Origin: Thermoguttaceae bacterium
GTDB lineage: Bacteria > Planctomycetota > Planctomycetia > Pirellulales > Thermoguttaceae
Length of the DNA: 32,038 bases
Reading direction: 5' to 3'
Assembly: GCA_017559825.1 (NCBI GenBank)
Contig: JAFYQR010000180.1
Span: 1 to 32,038, forward strand
In this document: positions 23,429 to 32,011 of the stretch, piece after piece
How the letters are laid out: each line of letters begins with the position of its first letter
Numbering within the stretch: position 1 is the first letter of the stretch
Program-made: the position numbers and the translations under genes
The notes under the pieces: model-generated
The model's database searches: none
What the model was told of the DNA's origin: nothing
Seen by the model: the letters and a program-made list of their open reading frames with translations, nothing else

Positions 23429-23711
23429 TATGCCACCTTCAAATTAACAAACTTGAAAACTTTGAGTTTTTGGATTCGACGCTTCGTCCGTTTCTCCTCG
23501 GAAGCCGCCGCTCGACTCGGCGAACCCGACCCGTTCGAGCCGTCCGCCCTTCGTCGCGAAAGTTCCGACGGAAATCCGTCGCTTCGGCTGAAACCGCCGA
23601 GGAGCGCGTCTTTATCGTTTCGCCGAGCGCGTTTCCTCGACCGCGCTCCGCAAAACCGAGAGGCGAAAAAAGGAAACGAGAATCTTCGACGCAAATACGC
23701 TTTTCGCTATT

Positions 23712-24833
23712 TTACATGTAAATCCACTGGTAGTCAAGCTCCCCCGGCAAATTATTATAAATTTCTTTGCCGCCGCGGTGGATTTCGTCGCCGGGATTAT
23801 AAAAATTGAGCTTCAAAACCTTGCGGAAGACGTCGCGACCGCTCCCAAAGCCGCCGTCGGTTTCGCTCGCCTCAGCCGCGTCTTCCCAACGAAGCGCGTT
23901 CGTCAAACCGCTAACGTAGACCGAGAAACGGTCGATTCGCGGGTCGACGTCGGTCCAAGTCGCGATTCCCCAGACGGTTTCGCCGGGCGCGATCTTGCGA
24001 GTCGCGATACGAATCGAATCGTAGAAGTCTTGGCCGCGCCCCTCTTTAGCGGCGATTTGCGCGAACGCCAACGGCAAATATTGGTCGTAGTAAACGCCCT
24101 CTTGCGAGCCGCGTTTTTGTCCGACGAAGAAACCGTTCTTTTGCTTTTCGTAAAGAAGACGCTCTTGAATCGACGCGCTGGCGAACGCCAAACGCGGCGC
24201 GAAACGAACGGCGCCCGGAATCGAGCCGTCTTCGTTCGGCGCTTGACCGTTGTAGTCGACCGTCGTCGGCGCGTAGACGCCGCGCAGATTGTTCGACGGC
24301 GCTTCGAAACGCTCGACTTCGCCGCCGGCGCGCGCGACGCCGACCGAAACGTCGATCTTGTGCTTTTCGACGTCGCCCGGATTTTCGCCTTCGAGCTCGA
24401 TCTCTTGCTTCAGTTCGTTGCGGAGCCGCTTGCCGGTGTTCGTCACCGAATAGACGAGGTACCAAACGCGTTTGCGCTCCATTTTTCCGCCCTCGACCGG
24501 GAAATCGACCTCGATCGTTCGGACGTTTTTATAACTGAACTCGAGCTGCCAAATTTCCTTTTCGAAGAAAAGATCGGTCGCCCAAGCGTACTCTTCCGCG
24601 GTTCCGCCTTCTTTCTTCACGCCGTCGGCGACGATTTCCGGCACGTCGCTCCATTGATACGTTTCGTCGTACCCGATGAACGGGCGAATCGTTCGCATCG
24701 CGGCGTCGCCTTGCGCGACGACCGGAACGGCGTTCGCGGCGAGGAACAACGAAGCGCAAGAGCAAAGCGCCGTCGAAACGAAGCGGCGATTCGAAATCTC
24801 TTTCCAAATTTTGTTTAAAAGCGTTGTTTTCAT
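23712..24833 (-). CDS. Exported protein of unknown function
   Basis: A 373-residue protein with an N-terminal signal peptide: basic residues up to 17, a hydrophobic stretch STALCSCASLFLAANAVPVV at about 20-39, and probable cleavage near VVAQG at 39-43. The mature part has no further membrane segment. It looks like a beta-rich extracellular or periplasmic domain with conserved-looking blocks, such as IRPFIGYDETYQWSDVPEIV, WYLVYSVTNTGKRL, and the aromatic C-terminus LPGELDYQWIYM. I recall similar planctomycete proteins of unknown function, but cannot name a family. A good promoter lies at 24952-24981. The stop codon sits inside a 12-bp palindrome, TTTACATGTAAA (23711-23722). Confidence 0.8.
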   Translation of the reverse strand: MKTTLLNKIWKEISNRRFVSTALCSCASLFLAANAVPVVAQGDAAMRTIRPFIGYDETYQWSDVPEIVADGVKKEGGTAEEYAWATDLFFEKEIWQLEFSYKNVRTIEVDFPVEGGKMERKRVWYLVYSVTNTGKRLRNELKQEIELEGENPGDVEKHKIDVSVGVARAGGEVERFEAPSNNLRGVYAPTTVDYNGQAPNEDGSIPGAVRFAPRLAFASASIQERLLYEKQKNGFFVGQKRGSQEGVYYDQYLPLAFAQIAAKEGRGQDFYDSIRIATRKIAPGETVWGIATWTDVDPRIDRFSVYVSGLTNALRWEDAAEASETDGGFGSGRDVFRKVLKLNFYNPGDEIHRGGKEIYNNLPGELDYQWIYM

Positions 24834-24951
24834 TTTTCGCGCTCTATTTCTAAAAACGATGTTGCTCGCGACGTCGCGCGTCGCGCCTCCGGGCCGAACG
24901 CCGAGAAACGCGCTCGAAAACTTCGGTCTCGAGCGGAGCCGCTAAATACAT

Positions 24952-24981
24952 AGTATAACGCCAAGGGGCGCGAACCGTCAA
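24952..24981 (-). promoter_or_regulatory. Promoter of the exported-protein gene at 24833
   Basis: TTGACG (24981-24976), 18 bases, TATACT (24957-24952) on the minus strand. The start near 24945 leaves a leader of about 112 bases. Confidence 0.6.
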
Positions 24982-25094
24982 CCGATTATTCGGTTTCGGC
25001 GCCCGCTTTTTTCAAATTTCAAAACGCGCAATCGTTAGAAACCAAACAATCGGCGCGGCGCGAACGCTTTTCCGCCGAATCGCCGCGACGCGCG

Positions 25095-25355
25095 CTAAAG
25101 AAAGAGGACGGTGACGCCGCCTCCGCCGGGCAGAAAACAATCCTCGCCGGGCCAAATTTTGCGCACCATCGGCGAACGCTCCGCCCACTCGCGCACCCGT
25201 TCCCGAAGAACGCCGCGTCCGCAGCCGTGCACCACCTCCAACGCTTTCCCGCGATGTATTCCCGATTCGACCTCGCGACGCAACCGTTCCATCGCCGCGT
25301 CCGGATGAAAACCGTGCAAGTCGATCGAAAAATCCGGCTCGAACGCCTTCCCCAT
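25095..25355 (-). CDS. Small Smr-domain protein
   Basis: An 86-residue stand-alone Smr domain, the domain also found at the C-terminus of MutS2. The motifs are DLHG at 12-15 and the HGCGRG loop at 43-48, followed by VLRERVREWAERSP. Smr domains can nick DNA or cleave RNA; the targets of stand-alone forms vary. The start at 25355 is preceded by AGGAGG nine bases upstream; an alternative ATG eight bases nearer opens a different, unrelated frame. It has no signal peptide. It lies between the exported-protein gene and the HzsA-related gene, on the same strand but with gaps on both sides. The family is sure; the specific function is not. Confidence 0.88.
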   Translation of the reverse strand: MGKAFEPDFSIDLHGFHPDAAMERLRREVESGIHRGKALEVVHGCGRGVLRERVREWAERSPMVRKIWPGEDCFLPGGGGVTVLFL

Positions 25356-25540
25356 TTCGCCATTTCCTCCTATTCTCGCCTTATCGCGTCGAACGGCGCC
25401 TTAAATAGCGTCAAAATCGGCGCGAATCTTCGACTCGCGCCGCCGCTTGGAGAAACGCGAAACGCTCGGCGCGACGACGTGTCCGCACAACGCGTTCCGT
25501 CGTCGCAACCGAGCGATTTCCGTCTCTTTACGCCGTCGAT

Positions 25541-28500
25541 TTATTCAACCGAGACGCCCCAAACTTCCATTTCGGTAATTCCGCACCACTTCAACGGGAA
25601 GGATGCTTCCAAATCGGTCAGACGCACCGACGTAACGCGGCGTTTCGCGAACTCGAACGTTTGCGGTTCGGCGGTTTCCTTCAACTCGATTTTTTCGACC
25701 GTGCCGTCCGAGAAACGGAGCGTCGCGGTTTTCCAAACGTCGTCGTGCGGGAAGTCGGCGCGAACCCAGATCACGACCTTGTCGATTTCAACTTCGGTTC
25801 CGAAATTAATGTCGAGCCACAGGTCGGTTCGGAGGTTCGGGCCCCACGACGGGAACGCCGGGCCGTGTCCGCGGTTGTTTTTGTTCCCGTCGATAACGTT
25901 CTTCGCGGCGAACTCGACTTGGTAGCCGTATTCGCTGTTCGAGGTCGCGCGCGGGTACGTTCCGGGCTCGGTCAGATCGCCTTGAATAGCGTCCGGATTC
26001 AGCGCAAGGTTGCGGTAAACGTTTTCCGCGCCGGTTTTCTTCGCCAACGACGGGAACTTTTGGTTCAGGAACGCCTTCACAAACTCTTCGCGCGCCTTGC
26101 AACCGCCGTTTTCGAATTGTTCGAAATCTTCGAACGCCGGGAGGACGCCGGTTTCGTCGGCTTTAATCTTCTTCGCGACGTTGTCGGCGACGATTTCGGC
26201 CATCTTTTCGCGCTTCATTAAATAATAAGCGTACTTCGCGCGTTCCTCCGGCGTCCAGAGCTCGGTTTCTTCGAGGTAATCGCCGCAGTACGGAACGAGG
26301 AGGTCGATCCACATCGCGATTTTGCGCAACGACGCGTCGTCGATTTTGACGTCGCGGTGGTTGGCGTCGCGCTGGCCGCGGAACATCGTAACGACGCGGC
26401 TCTTAGCGGCCCCGGCGTGATACGGCGGGAGCATTTCCGGGCCCTCTTGGATTCCCAAGTAATGCGCGTACGGACCGTTATGAACGCCGTTTTGCGTCAG
26501 GTTGAGGTACGCTTCGCTGAACGTCCGCCCCGATTTGTTGTTCGTTTCGGCGTGTTTCGGATCGTCGAAGGACGCGTCGCCGAGGAGGCTGAACGGCGCC
26601 GGGGTTCCGTCGGCTTTCTTGCCGCCGGTGTGGCAAGAAACGCAATGACCGTCCAAAATCGGCTGGATTTCGCGAACGAAGCTGAACCCGGAATCGGCGA
26701 AGCGACCCGGCGCCGGCGTCCAAGGAAGTTTCGGCGTCGCGACGCCCTTGCGGAGCGCGTCCGTCGTCGTCGCGGTTTCGACGCCGACGTTTTGAACGAT
26801 GTTTTCTTTCGGCTCGTGGCAACCGACGCAGCCGAACGTTTCGCCCGGTTGGAGCGTCGACCAGCTGCGCATCGTCTGCGCGACGTCGCCGTTTTCGTCG
26901 ACAAGTTGGAAGTAAACGGGCGTCAGCGCCGGAACCTCGAAGTACGCGGAACCGTCCGCTTCGACCGGGACTTCGCCGATCACCTTTTTAACGTCCCAAG
27001 TGCCGTTGTAACCGGCGACCGGAGTCGCGACCATCGCGCCGCCGGCCGGGCCGCCGTTCCCGTTGCTGCGAATTCCCGCCGCGCGGAAATCGAGCGCGAC
27101 GACGCGGAGCGACTTGATTTTGCCGCGTTCGACGCCCGCGAGCCCCGGGCCTTCGTAGACGTCTTGAACGTAATAACGACCGGTCTTTTCCTTCAAATTC
27201 ACTTGCGAAACGCGAGTCGTCGGAATCGGACGCTCGGCCAACGGGAGCGCTTGCCCGCAGCTGATCGCCGGGTCGAACGCGAGCAACTCGCGCTTGCCGT
27301 CGACGTCGAACCAATAGACGCCGAACGGAACCGCGTACCACTTCCCGTTCGGGCGGCGCCCTTCCGCCAAATAAGAAACCAAGAAGTTATTTTCGTCGAA
27401 CGCGTAAGGATATTGGAAAAGCTCGCCGTCTTGCCCGTAAGCGTCGATCCGGTCGGCCGGGGTTTCGCGAACCGGAGCGATCAGCGTCGCGCCTTGGTTT
27501 TCTTGCGTCCCCTTCGAGCGGTCGATCATCAACAGCTTGCCGTGTTGGTAGGAGTGGTGCCCGGACGCGATCGCGACGACTTTGCCGGTTCCCGGAACGC
27601 CGCGAGCGTGCATAATCGTCGTCGGGAAATAGGAGTTGTTCCCGTAAAATTCCGTTTGGCCGGTGCCGTCGACGTTCATCGCGAAGAGCGGTTGCGGGAA
27701 GATTTGCCCGCGGTCGTTATAATCCCAACGGGTGTAAACGACGCGACCGTCTTCGATGATTTGCGGGTAATTGACCGTTACTTGGTCGACCGAAACGCGG
27801 CGGAGGAAACGCCCTTGCGCGTCGCAGGTATAGAGGTTCGAAACCTCCGTCCACCAGCAGTCGGTGATTTGCGCGCAACGGGTCGAGCAGAAAAGGAAGT
27901 CGCCGTTCGGGAGGTAAATCGGCTCAATGTCGGCGACGCCGAGCCCGAACGTGATTTGGCGCGTCTTCTTCGTTTCGACGTCGTATTCGTAAAGGTGAAA
28001 GTCGTCTTCCGTGAAGCTCTTGCGCATCGAGAAAACGATTCGTTTCCCGTCCCAAGAAACGTCGGGGTCGCGAATCGTCCCCTCCGCCGTCGAGACGAGA
28101 ACCTCGTGTTTGAGCGTTCCGTCCGGTTGGAACGTCGCGAGGCAAAGTTGGCCGCCCGGCTTGCGGTCGACGCTGAAATCGCGGTACGCTTCGTCGCTAA
28201 CGTCTTCGGTGTAGGCGTAATGACTCGCGCCGATCACGTAGTGCTTCGCGTAAACGAACGCCGGCGCGTTTTCGACGACGACGGCCAAACGGCGAGCGCG
28301 ACGTGCCTTGCAGACGTCGGCGTAAAGCGCGCGCCAACGCGGGTCGGCGCCGTTCGCGGAGTCGGCGGCCAAGTCGACGAAGCGCGAACGGAGTTTTTCG
28401 ACCGCTTCCTTCGACCCGGCGGGCGCGACAAATTCGTTTTCTTCGTCAAAGTTCGCGTCTTTTTCGAGCGCGGTCAAGAGGCGGTCGACGAGATCGCGTT

Positions 28501-28717
28501 CTTTCGAATCGCTCTTTTCGTCGACGAAGACGCCTTCGGCGGCGCCCGGCGCGTCTTGCGCCAACCAATCTTGGAAGAGGCGCGCCTCGAACTTGGCGGC
28601 GTCGAAGCCCCAATCGGATTCGGCCCCGCTCGACGACGCGGGCGCGCAACCGAACAGCAGGACGAACGTCGACGCCCAAACGCTCCAAACGGCGAAACGG
28701 TTAATCAACGACGGCAT
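25541..28717 (-). CDS. HzsA-related lipoprotein with two CXXCH motifs and a C-terminal discoidin-like domain
   Basis: A 1058-residue exported protein. A lipobox LFGC at 21-24 predicts a lipid-anchored N-terminus. Residues about 150-550 contain PD40/WD40-like beta-propeller motifs (for example DPDVSWDGKRIVFS at 218-230 and DIEPIYLPNGDFLFCSTR at 263-280). Two CXXCH motifs follow, CVGCH at 630-634 and CVSCH at 692-696, consistent with covalent c-type haem sites. The last 140 residues resemble an F5/8 type C (galactose-binding-like) domain ending in ITEMEVWGVSVE. The layout matches planctomycete proteins called HzsA-related, after the alpha subunit of hydrazine synthase. This does not show hydrazine chemistry: the partner subunits are not in the window. 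The start at 28717 has GGAGGG four bases upstream. Confidence 0.88.
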   Translation of the reverse strand: MPSLINRFAVWSVWASTFVLLFGCAPASSSGAESDWGFDAAKFEARLFQDWLAQDAPGAAEGVFVDEKSDSKERDLVDRLLTALEKDANFDEENEFVAPAGSKEAVEKLRSRFVDLAADSANGADPRWRALYADVCKARRARRLAVVVENAPAFVYAKHYVIGASHYAYTEDVSDEAYRDFSVDRKPGGQLCLATFQPDGTLKHEVLVSTAEGTIRDPDVSWDGKRIVFSMRKSFTEDDFHLYEYDVETKKTRQITFGLGVADIEPIYLPNGDFLFCSTRCAQITDCWWTEVSNLYTCDAQGRFLRRVSVDQVTVNYPQIIEDGRVVYTRWDYNDRGQIFPQPLFAMNVDGTGQTEFYGNNSYFPTTIMHARGVPGTGKVVAIASGHHSYQHGKLLMIDRSKGTQENQGATLIAPVRETPADRIDAYGQDGELFQYPYAFDENNFLVSYLAEGRRPNGKWYAVPFGVYWFDVDGKRELLAFDPAISCGQALPLAERPIPTTRVSQVNLKEKTGRYYVQDVYEGPGLAGVERGKIKSLRVVALDFRAAGIRSNGNGGPAGGAMVATPVAGYNGTWDVKKVIGEVPVEADGSAYFEVPALTPVYFQLVDENGDVAQTMRSWSTLQPGETFGCVGCHEPKENIVQNVGVETATTTDALRKGVATPKLPWTPAPGRFADSGFSFVREIQPILDGHCVSCHTGGKKADGTPAPFSLLGDASFDDPKHAETNNKSGRTFSEAYLNLTQNGVHNGPYAHYLGIQEGPEMLPPYHAGAAKSRVVTMFRGQRDANHRDVKIDDASLRKIAMWIDLLVPYCGDYLEETELWTPEERAKYAYYLMKREKMAEIVADNVAKKIKADETGVLPAFEDFEQFENGGCKAREEFVKAFLNQKFPSLAKKTGAENVYRNLALNPDAIQGDLTEPGTYPRATSNSEYGYQVEFAAKNVIDGNKNNRGHGPAFPSWGPNLRTDLWLDINFGTEVEIDKVVIWVRADFPHDDVWKTATLRFSDGTVEKIELKETAEPQTFEFAKRRVTSVRLTDLEASFPLKWCGITEMEVWGVSVE

Positions 28718-28883
28718 TTTTCCCTCCGCAACGCGCCCAAAATCGAACGCGAACTTAAAATTTCAAATAAACGACCAAAATCGATAAACGCCGCGCGAAC
28801 GCGAAACCGCGTCCCGCGTCCCAAGGGCAAGACGACAAAACCGCGCTCGACGGGGCAAAACGTCCGTCGAAGCCGATTTTGCC

Positions 28884-28916
28884 AATATTAATTAATAAGG
28901 GCGAAAAAGAACGCCC
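28884..28916 (-). terminator. Possible terminator of the FabZ-like gene
   Basis: On the minus strand GGGCG (28916-28912) and CGCCC (28903-28899) enclose a T-rich loop and are followed by TTATTAATTAATATT. It is about 100 bases after the FabZ-like stop. The stem is short, so this is a moderate call. Confidence 0.4.
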
Positions 28917-29015
28917 GCTCAACCGCTTTTTCGACGACCGTTCGCGACTTTTCGCCGGTCTTTCGACGCCGACTTTCAACGTCAAAACCGCTTCGATCGT
29001 CCCGCAAGCGACGCG

Positions 29016-29522
29016 TCAAACGGCGGCCGGCGCCATCGTAACGGCGAACTCGAACGAAACGGCGAGCTTTCCTTCGCAGTAAACCTTCGCCCGCAGGAAG
29101 TACGCCGCGGCCATTTTTTCCTTGAACGAAACGCGCAGTTCGACCGTCTCGCCGGGGCGGACGATTCGCTTGAACTTAACGTCGTTAATGCGACCGACGA
29201 CCGGTTTCAGCTCGCCGCCGGGCTCGCCGGTTTGCCCGTCTCCCCCGTTTTCAGCGTTTTCCGCTTCTTGCTTGGCGATCAACCGCGACGTAAAGATCGC
29301 GCCCGCCTGCATCGCCGCTTCGCAAAGGACGACGCCCGGAACGATCGGCGCGCCCGGATAGTGCCCGGCGAAGAAAAATTCGTCTTCCTTAAAGCGGTAC
29401 GCGCAAACGATTTCCTCGTCGCTCCACTCGCGAATCTCGTCGACGAAAAGGAACGGCGGTCGGTGCGGAATTGCCGCCAAAATCGCTTCTTTCGAGCCGT
29501 CGAAGGTCGTTTTTTCTTCCAT
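29016..29522 (-). CDS. FabZ-like 3-hydroxyacyl-ACP dehydratase (hot-dog fold)
   Basis: A 168-residue hot-dog-fold protein close to FabZ, which dehydrates 3-hydroxyacyl-ACP in fatty-acid synthesis. The active-site His54 sits in GHYPGAPIVPGVVLCEAAMQ, with Glu68 as partner; the PHRPPFLFVDEI start is typical. Residues about 84-105 are a Gly/Glu-rich insertion (ENGGDGQTGEPGGEL) not usual in FabZ. The start at 29522 has GGGAAG a few bases upstream. It is not next to lpx or acp genes. The neighbour upstream is an FAD oxidoreductase, so a role in a special lipid pathway is possible, but ordinary housekeeping FabZ cannot be excluded. Confidence 0.9.
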   Translation of the reverse strand: MEEKTTFDGSKEAILAAIPHRPPFLFVDEIREWSDEEIVCAYRFKEDEFFFAGHYPGAPIVPGVVLCEAAMQAGAIFTSRLIAKQEAENAENGGDGQTGEPGGELKPVVGRINDVKFKRIVRPGETVELRVSFKEKMAAAYFLRAKVYCEGKLAVSFEFAVTMAPAAV

Positions 29523-29689
29523 TTTCTTCCCGTTTTCTCCGTTTTATCTAAACCAACGCGCCGTCAACGCTCCGTCGACCGTTAAAATCGGCGGAACCGC
29601 TAAAACGTTTCGTTTCGCCTTCCAACCGAGTCGACCGCAATCCAAGAGCGCTTGCTCGGCGCGCTGAACCGGCAAAGTCGGCTGAACCA

Positions 29690-29712
29690 TTAAAACCGCT
29701 CCGTCGAAGCGG
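29690..29712 (-). terminator. Candidate terminator of the FAD oxidoreductase gene
   Basis: On the minus strand CCGCT (29712-29708) pairs with AGCGG (29700-29696) across a 7-base loop, followed by TTTTAATGG. It lies about 100 bases after the oxidoreductase stop. Confidence 0.4.
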
Positions 29713-29812
29713 CGGAAAACGCTTTTTTTCGCGCCTCCCCCGCTCCGCCTTTCGAACCGTTCGCGACGCGTCGTTAAATTTTGCGCAAACCTCGCGTCTT
29801 GCGTCGTCGAGG

Positions 29813-31327
29813 TCAGTTTTCGGCCCCGGCGACCAAGAAACCGTCGACGTCGTTCGCCGCGATAACGCCGTAATTGACCGCGCCGAGCCAGCCGGACATA
29901 ATAATCCCGACGCTCCCGGCGTGGAAGAGGCCGCCGACTTTCGACGCGAGCGCTCGGCTGACCGCGAGCCCTTCGTACTTCGTTCCGAAGGAGGCGCCCC
30001 CCCAGTGGTCGGTATAATCTTTGAAGGTTTTCGGCGTCGCGGCTTCGACGTAAGCGACTTTGTCGCGAATCCCCGGAACGTACTTGTCGAGCGCGTCGAG
30101 CGTCGTTTCGATCAAGTCTTGTTTGCTCGCCTCGTACTCTTCGGGGCTCAGGTTCGCCCAGTCGTCGTAATTGGCGTTCGAGCTGGCGACGACGTAATAA
30201 CGGTCGGTTCCCGGTCGCGTTTTCGGGTAATAGAAGGAGTAAGTGCGGCTCGTAATATTGCGGCTAAGGAGCCAATCGGCGCGGAACTCCGGCGCGACGG
30301 AGGTGAAGAGCAAGTCGCCGCATTTTTCTTCGTCGAGCGTTTCGCCCTTTTTCAACGCGATGTAAACTTGCGCGCTCGAGTTGTTGAGGCGCGTCGCTTC
30401 CGCGTCGGCGATAAAGTCCGCGTCGAAGTATTCGCGACCGACGAGATCGAAAATCGTCCCTTTGAGGTTCCCGTTCGAGAGAACGGCGCGAGCGCGAATC
30501 GTTTTCCCGGCCAGCGTCGACTTGTTTTTCGGGCGACCGCCGATTTCCGCCGACTCGACCGTCAACGGTTCCGACGCGACGCGAACGCCGACGACCTTCC
30601 CGTCTTCGACCAAAATCTTCTCGACCGGAGCGTTCGTCGCGATATCGACGCCGTTCTTGACGAGTTCGTCGCGCATCATCTTGATAAAGAGGTCGGTGCC
30701 GCCTTGGAAAGTGAAAACGCCCTTCGACATAAAGTTCGAGAAGACGATGCCGTAAGTGATCGCCGGGTCTTCGAGCGTCGAACCGTTCGCGTACGTGATC
30801 GGCTCCATCAGGAGGCGGACGACGTCGGGGCGCCCCGGGAAGAACTTGTCGAACAGTTCGCGGGTCGTCGTCGTTTGGTCGTCGTAATGCGTTTGGTTGC
30901 GCGCTTCGTCGAAGAACGCCTTAACGGTTTCCTCGGCGATTCCGAACTTCTCGACGAGAAGCCGAGTGAAGTCTTCGCGGTTGAACGTCGTCGTCAGCGA
31001 GAATTGCGGGTTGTCGAACTTAATCGCCGGAAGTTGAACGATGCGGTCGGCGATTTCCTTGTTCCAATAGCGTCGGCAGCTCTTGATCATCCCGACCGGG
31101 AAGCCGTGCAGCGAGACGTCGAAAATATGCTCGCCTCCGCCGCGACGGAACCAAGTCGCCAACCCGCCGAGCTTGTAATGGCGTTCCAAAAGAAGGACTT
31201 TGTGCCCGCCGCGTCCCAAAATGTTGGCGGCGGTCATCCCGGCCAAACCGGAGCCGATCACGACGACGTCGTATTCGTCGGCGAAGCGTTCGTTATTTTC
31301 GATTTTTTCGTTATTTTCCGTTTGCAT
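29813..31327 (-). CDS. NAD(P)/FAD-dependent oxidoreductase, phytoene-desaturase/CrtI-like
   Basis: A 504-residue flavoprotein. The N-terminal dinucleotide motif is [20 protein letters not shown] (GSGLAG at 25-30) with Glu49 at the end of the second strand. The typical KLGGLATWF follows at 52-60. The C-terminal FAD-binding block is [21 protein letters not shown] at about 467-487, the arrangement of the CrtI/CrtO/RetSat group. There is no signal peptide or membrane segment. The chosen start at 31327 ([12 protein letters not shown]) has GGGA about five bases upstream; the open frame extends 26 codons further with no better signal. The substrate is unknown: carotenoid desaturation or isomerisation and other polyene or retinol-like saturation are all compatible. 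No phytoene synthase is in the window. Confidence 0.88.
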   Translation of the reverse strand: MQTENNEKIENNERFADEYDVVVIGSGLAGMTAANILGRGGHKVLLLERHYKLGGLATWFRRGGGEHIFDVSLHGFPVGMIKSCRRYWNKEIADRIVQLPAIKFDNPQFSLTTTFNREDFTRLLVEKFGIAEETVKAFFDEARNQTHYDDQTTTTRELFDKFFPGRPDVVRLLMEPITYANGSTLEDPAITYGIVFSNFMSKGVFTFQGGTDLFIKMMRDELVKNGVDIATNAPVEKILVEDGKVVGVRVASEPLTVESAEIGGRPKNKSTLAGKTIRARAVLSNGNLKGTIFDLVGREYFDADFIADAEATRLNNSSAQVYIALKKGETLDEEKCGDLLFTSVAPEFRADWLLSRNITSRTYSFYYPKTRPGTDRYYVVASSNANYDDWANLSPEEYEASKQDLIETTLDALDKYVPGIRDKVAYVEAATPKTFKDYTDHWGGASFGTKYEGLAVSRALASKVGGLFHAGSVGIIMSGWLGAVNYGVIAANDVDGFLVAGAEN

Positions 31328-31861
31328 AAGCGTCCCGAACGTCGAACGGTCGTCGATCTGCGACGACGCGTTCCGATTTCTCGATTTTTGCGTTATAATT
31401 AACAAGGGCGAAAAAACGAGCCGCCGAGGCTCGCCGCCGTCGTTCGCGTTCGCTCGGAAAGTTCGTCGCGCAAACGCGCCGTCCCGAAGAATCGCCGACG
31501 CCGAAACCTCGGTCGCCGACGAACGACAAAACTTCGCCTTTATTCGCTATTGTAAGGATTTCGCAACGCTTTAAAAGGCCCGCGCCGCAACTTTCCGCAA
31601 AAAGAAGCGATTTTTCCCGAATTTTTTTCAAACGCTCCGCGACAAACCGTTAAACCTCGCCCAGTCTTCCCTTTTCATCAACCGTCTGACGCGTTTTTTC
31701 CGAACCTTCGCCGTCGCTCGTCCCGTTCAAGGAAAAAAGGAAAGAAAATTAAAAAAATGGAGAAACGCCCCTTGACGAAACGTGAAAAGCGGTTAAAATC
31801 CCAAAAGAAGGTTGGTCGACGGTTCGAGTTTTTCTTAACCGATTCAACCGCTCTCTTCACC
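31328..31861. other. Intergenic region between the FAD oxidoreductase gene and the tRNA-Glu genes
   Basis: No convincing gene was seen. A TATAAC/TATAAT-like element at 31392-31399 and the motif TTTTTTCGCCCTTGTTAATTA (minus strand, here only its core) lie close to the oxidoreductase start. A TACAAT box on the minus strand at 31549-31554 has no clear -35. The tRNA promoter is at 31772-31799. Confidence 0.5.
31772..31799 (+). promoter_or_regulatory. Promoter of the tRNA-Glu genes
   Basis: TTGACG (31772-31777), 16 bases, TAAAAT (31794-31799) on the plus strand. Predicted transcription start is near 31806, 56 bases before the first tRNA. Confidence 0.6.
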
Positions 31862-31933
31862 GGCCCCATCGTTTAACGGTTAGGACACGGCCCTTTCAAG
31901 GCCGCGATACGGGTTCGATTCCCGTTGGGGTCA
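31862..31933 (+). tRNA. tRNA-Glu (anticodon UUC)
   Basis: The acceptor stem GGCCCCA (31862-31868) pairs with TGGGGTC (31926-31932) with one G-U pair, followed by discriminator A (31933). The anticodon arm is CGGCC-CTTTCAA-GGCCG (31888-31904), giving anticodon TTC at 31895-31897. The T arm contains GGTTCGATTCC. CCA is not encoded. The D arm and other arms match bacterial tRNA-Glu. Confidence 0.97.
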
Positions 31934-32011
31934 TTCGACGTTTTTCATTTCCTCGACTCGGGCGGCGCTCGAAGCGGCGAAGACGGAAGGCGGCGTTTTT
32001 TAAATTCCTAA

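Noticed and set aside
25019..25363. An alternative 114-codon frame starting at the first ATG after the Shine-Dalgarno sequence of the Smr gene
   Set aside because: The Smr frame carries a clear domain and is correctly spaced from AGGAGG; the alternative product is low-complexity.
25541..28717. True hydrazine synthase alpha subunit (anammox)
   Set aside because: The beta and gamma subunits are not adjacent, and a discoidin-like domain is fused. HzsA-related proteins are known outside anammox bacteria, so the process cannot be inferred.
26357..28891. An 844-codon open frame on the plus strand
   Set aside because: It is antisense to the HzsA-related gene and its translation is Arg/Val-rich with no domain. 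Such long antisense frames arise here from GC-rich, biased codon use.
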